NCBI RefSeq assembly: GCF_037963865.1
Contig: NZ_CP150170.1
Location: forward strand, 3,348,001-3,412,000
From: Paenibacillus sp. FSL R10-2734
GTDB lineage: Bacteria; Bacillota; Bacilli; Paenibacillales; Paenibacillaceae
Direction of reading: 5' to 3'
Length of the DNA: 64,000 bases
In this document: piece by piece, positions 61,007-64,000 of the stretch
How positions within the stretch are numbered: position 1 is the first letter of the stretch
How the letters are laid out: every line of letters starts with the position of its first letter
Notes under the pieces: model-generated
What the model was told of the DNA's origin: nothing
Seen by the model: the letters and a program-made list of their open reading frames with translations, nothing else
Database searches by the model: none
Position numbers and translations under genes: made by a program

Positions 61007-63454
61007 TTACTTACTAGTTCTCCATGCAAGGATACCCGCGTTCATACTCTTACAAGTCTCTAATGCGACTTCTGGCGTATTAAGCTCATCTCCCCAAGCG
61101 ATATAATAACGGATTTCATAGAATCCACCTAGTGTCGCCTTAAAGTTCGTTTCCCAATAATTATTCATGGGCCATGAATAGAGATGGGCTGGATCATTCG
61201 CGAGTCCAGGGTGTCCGCTCAGTAGTCGATCTTCATAGTCTAAGGAACCGAGCTGGATGAGCGGTGTATCTGGCATCGCAATGGCAACACCACGAGTGTC
61301 ACGGACATAAGCTACACCTTCATCGACACAATAGAAATCTGCTAAGGATCCAGGTAATTGATCCATTCGTGGACGTAAGGCTGCGCCTGTCTTTTCTATC
61401 CAGAGCGCATCCTGCCCAGTAACGGGAGCACTTCCAAACGGAAGTGAAATGTACACATTTTCTGGATCCCATACACTTTCCTTATGCATGCGTACGGCTA
61501 CATCAGCACGTGCGCGATCACCGTATACGGTGACGAGTAAGGAATAGTGACTGCAACCATTCACGCGATAGGTTAATTGAACTTTTCCATAAAGGGCACC
61601 CTTTTCAACGATATTGACATCAACTAATGTTCCGACAGAGGTTATCGCATCAGCGCCTCGGCGATTTCGTCCCATCTTACGGCGTACATCATACATGCCA
61701 AATTCATTAGGTGCTTGTGTTACGTTGTAGACAGGGGAGAATGCATTATGATTCCGGTCAGATCGTAGTAAATCTTGTTGACTGCTCTTGTCGAACCACT
61801 TCGTAATCCCTGCCCCAAGTTCCCATTCGATCCGAACGAAAGGAGACTCTATAAATTTCGGTGTCACATGCAGCTTCGGTGGAACCGGTGGAATAATATC
61901 CAGCATGCGATCGGATCCAATATAATCGGTTCGATAAGCTGTCACGGGCGGACGCGCTTCGCTTGCCTTAATCGTCAATTGTACCTTTTGATTCGGCTGC
62001 AAGGTTACTGGAATTGTAATGATTACCCCGCGATGTGCCGTCACCATTTGAGCATCGTAGACGGTTCCAGTCACTTCATCGAGTACTTCAAAGCCATTGT
62101 TCAGCTCTGTAATGTACCAGCCCTCCATAATTAATTGGGCATAATCCGTTTGTACAAAGTCATTTGGGTTATGCAATTCAAATTTCATAGGACGATCTGG
62201 TCCTAATAGTGCATCTCCTTGTGCCTCAAGAATATCGTATAATGCGGTATGCGCAAGTGCACTCGCATTGGCGGCATAAGCTTCTTTTCGACAGCCAAGC
62301 TCTTGTACGAACGGGTTCCAAGGTTCTGTCACAGAGGAATGGTATCCCCATGTATGTTCAGCGAATAAAGCCAACTCATATTCAATCGCTTCGAGTCGCT
62401 CTTGGGAAACAATCTCATGGGCAGGATCTAACTGCTTCACCTTCGTGTACACGCGTTGTGCCTCACGGAAGATCTGAACATGCATTGGGGTAGTCGCTGA
62501 GCCATCTGTCCACCAATCCGGCCAATCTCCTCGGAAGGTCTCGATCTCATCCGGATGCTCGTTCGCATAGGCTCTTAAATCTGTAAAGAAATCATCCAGT
62601 GTCGCTGGTTGAATCAAGATCCGGTCACCATGCAACGCATTCCATTGGTTTACAAAATCCATTAATGCGGCATTCGGTGAGCCATTATCTGTAGGGAGCC
62701 CAGATACCATGACAGGTACTAACGGGAAGGTATAGCCATCTTCAACCAATTGCTCTAAATATCGATCAAATCGCGCTTCAGCGACTTCCAAGGACACGCC
62801 TTTTCGCACATCATGATCATCACGAATTGTATAGGAACCTCCGATACCAGGAATCAAGCCGAGGTCATTTCCGAACATATAATGCTCGCCACTCCACGTT
62901 AGAATCCGATCACCTTTTGGTGTTTCCCACCAGAATGGAATTTGCTTCTTCCATAGCGGAAACATAGAGTGATGTGTATGAATACAGGTTATTAAATTCT
63001 CGATACCAGCATCGGCCAAGACTTGACTATATCCCCAGCCAAAGCCAGTGATGTCCGCAGTCATTGCAGAACGTACCGGGAACTGAATCGATTGACCATA
63101 GTTGGTAATCCGCTGAATCATGACGGAGAGCATCTCTTGATTTAATTGCTCACCGAAATTGAGATAGGTTCCAGATAGACCGATATAACCTTTTTGTACC
63201 GCTTGCGCGAATTCTTCTTTTTCTGTTTGTGTCGCTTTTAAGAGGAAGGATTCAACGGGCCAGAACGTTTCGCATACCCATTTGTAGCCCTTCCAATCCA
63301 GGCGAGCACCGCTTTCGATTTCACGTACAATTTGTAACGCTTGGCGAATGTAATTGACATGATATTGGCGGATTTTCTCCTGACGTTCTGTGTAGCCAAC
63401 ATCCGTATGAGAATGTTGAATGACGTAAATTTTCCATGGTTTGTGGGTGGTCAT
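61007..63454 (-). CDS. GH38-like (DUF5054-type) glycosidase
   Basis: 815-residue protein whose N-terminus (VIQHSHTDVGYTERQE) matches the GH38 alpha-mannosidase metal motif HxHxDxG. A second Asp-containing segment, TADITGFGWGYSQVLADAGI, stands where GH38 enzymes have the nucleophile in DPFGH. Beta-rich C-terminal domains follow. There is no signal peptide, so it is probably cytoplasmic and acts on imported oligosaccharides. GAGAGGAG precedes the ATG. Substrate unknown; I am less sure of the subfamily than of the fold. Confidence 0.7.
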   Translation of the reverse strand: MTTHKPWKIYVIQHSHTDVGYTERQEKIRQYHVNYIRQALQIVREIESGARLDWKGYKWVCETFWPVESFLLKATQTEKEEFAQAVQKGYIGLSGTYLNFGEQLNQEMLSVMIQRITNYGQSIQFPVRSAMTADITGFGWGYSQVLADAGIENLITCIHTHHSMFPLWKKQIPFWWETPKGDRILTWSGEHYMFGNDLGLIPGIGGSYTIRDDHDVRKGVSLEVAEARFDRYLEQLVEDGYTFPLVPVMVSGLPTDNGSPNAALMDFVNQWNALHGDRILIQPATLDDFFTDLRAYANEHPDEIETFRGDWPDWWTDGSATTPMHVQIFREAQRVYTKVKQLDPAHEIVSQERLEAIEYELALFAEHTWGYHSSVTEPWNPFVQELGCRKEAYAANASALAHTALYDILEAQGDALLGPDRPMKFELHNPNDFVQTDYAQLIMEGWYITELNNGFEVLDEVTGTVYDAQMVTAHRGVIITIPVTLQPNQKVQLTIKASEARPPVTAYRTDYIGSDRMLDIIPPVPPKLHVTPKFIESPFVRIEWELGAGITKWFDKSSQQDLLRSDRNHNAFSPVYNVTQAPNEFGMYDVRRKMGRNRRGADAITSVGTLVDVNIVEKGALYGKVQLTYRVNGCSHYSLLVTVYGDRARADVAVRMHKESVWDPENVYISLPFGSAPVTGQDALWIEKTGAALRPRMDQLPGSLADFYCVDEGVAYVRDTRGVAIAMPDTPLIQLGSLDYEDRLLSGHPGLANDPAHLYSWPMNNYWETNFKATLGGFYEIRYYIAWGDELNTPEVALETCKSMNAGILAWRTSK

Positions 63455-63482
63455 TGTAAAGCTCCTCTCAGGTATTTAATGA

Positions 63483-64000
63483 TTAAAGATGAGATTGGAA
63501 TTTCAGCTTGAAGCGGAATAACGCATCTTCTTCGTACCAAGCCTGGAAATTTGTCCCCCAGACATTATTGTGTAAATTGACATGCATCCCTCCAGTAAGT
63601 GAAGCAAACGTATGATCAAATTGTACAAGCCGTGGTTCTCCAGGAGATACGAGCGCGGCATCTAATGTCGTGATATCCACTTGACCGTCCGCTGCCGCAT
63701 AATACATGCCCTGATCTACCGCATGCATATTGCGATTTCCCCCTTTTACAACGTCTAGTGGGGAAGTGAGTTGTCCGATTTTATCTAGCTTCCATTGATT
63801 TGGATTATTGACGAGCGGATTGAAGCTCATCCATGCTGCTTCTGGGAGGCGATAGGCATCCTTATGGAACCATTGAAGCTTACATTCTACGGTAGCAGTG
63901 TGCTTTTTAAATATATATTCGATGGTTAATTCTCGTGGAGCACCCATTCCTTCACTAGCTGCTTTAGGCATCTTTAACGTAGCAAGGACAACATCCTGTT
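63483..64000 (-). CDS. Second glycosidase-like protein, C-terminal part (runs off window)
   Basis: Open from the right edge to TAA at 63483 (172 codons visible), ending GGMHVNLHNNVWGTNFQAWYEED...KFQSHL. No start is forced at 63971, because the frame stays open upstream (QDVVLATLKMPKAAS). The NNVWGTNF segment resembles NNYWETNF near the end of the neighbour at 61007. It is therefore probably the C-terminus of a related enzyme in the same operon, 28 bp upstream. Confidence 0.6.
   Translation of the reverse strand, partial: QDVVLATLKMPKAASEGMGAPRELTIEYIFKKHTATVECKLQWFHKDAYRLPEAAWMSFNPLVNNPNQWKLDKIGQLTSPLDVVKGGNRNMHAVDQGMYYAAADGQVDITTLDAALVSPGEPRLVQFDHTFASLTGGMHVNLHNNVWGTNFQAWYEEDALFRFKLKFQSHL

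Overview
The window looks like a chromosomal core segment of a Gram-positive, endospore-forming Bacillota, most likely a Paenibacillus. Three things point there. It carries a PolC-type replicative polymerase together with sporulation genes (spoVFA/spoVFB, tepA, ylzJ, spoIIIE, sleB, spoVS). Its gene order is close to one continuous arm of the Bacillus subtilis chromosome (uppS-cdsA-dxr-rasP-proS-polC-rimP-nusA...infB...rpsO-pnp-ylxY-mlpA...dapG-dapA-rnjB-tepA-spoIIIE...ymfF-ymfM-pgsA-cinA-recA...rny-ymdB-spoVS). It also uses Gram-positive signals: strong AGGAGG-type ribosome binding sites, many TTG/GTG starts, a CIRCE element and a Bacillus-type LexA box. The genus is inferred from gene content; no 16S gene is present.

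Layout. 1-9.6 kb: isoprenoid and phospholipid synthesis (uppS end, cdsA, dxr), the RasP site-2 protease, an archaeal-type prolyl-tRNA synthetase and polC. 9.7-18.5 kb: the nusA-infB translation operon (rimP, nusA, rnpM/ylxR, ylxQ, infB, rbfA, nrnA, truB, ribF) followed by rpsO with its own promoter and leader. 18.7-28 kb: pnp, a degenerate spore polysaccharide deacetylase (ylxY), M16 peptidase mlpA, dut, dipicolinate synthase (spoVFA/B), aspartokinase dapG and dapA. 28-34 kb: RNase J, tepA, ylzJ, spoIIIE. 34.2-35.7 kb: an IS110-family element with IS1111-like architecture and a long structured non-coding 3' region. 36-43 kb: sleB, the EF-P modification set ymfF/ymfH/ymfI, a DUF3243 protein, ymfK, rodZ and a 53-residue membrane protein. 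43-51.5 kb: yajQ, pgsA, cinA, SOS-regulated recA, recX, rny, ymdB and spoVS.

From 51.5 kb the content becomes more accessory: M19 dipeptidase, a lone PduL-type phosphotransacylase, a DEAD-box helicase, a second dapA with a divergent LysR regulator, CIRCE-controlled htpG, an aldo/keto reductase, a frameshifted P-loop kinase gene, and two convergently placed minus-strand glycosidase-like genes, one running off the right edge.

Functionally the window links RNA turnover (PNPase, RNase J, RNase Y, NrnA, YmdB), translation (IF2, NusA operon, S15, EF-P modification), DPA and lysine synthesis for spores, and DNA repair (RecA/RecX/CinA). The most unusual things seen are: an apparent ATT start codon for ymdB; a roughly 196-nt RNA fold in the IS element that fits a bridge/seek RNA; arrays of short symmetric intergenic repeats with regular spacing; repeated AAACGG-armed hairpins; a perfect CIRCE in front of htpG; and a YlxY that has lost catalytic residues. 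No CRISPR array, phage, tRNA or rRNA gene was seen. I did not find a clearly new multi-gene system.
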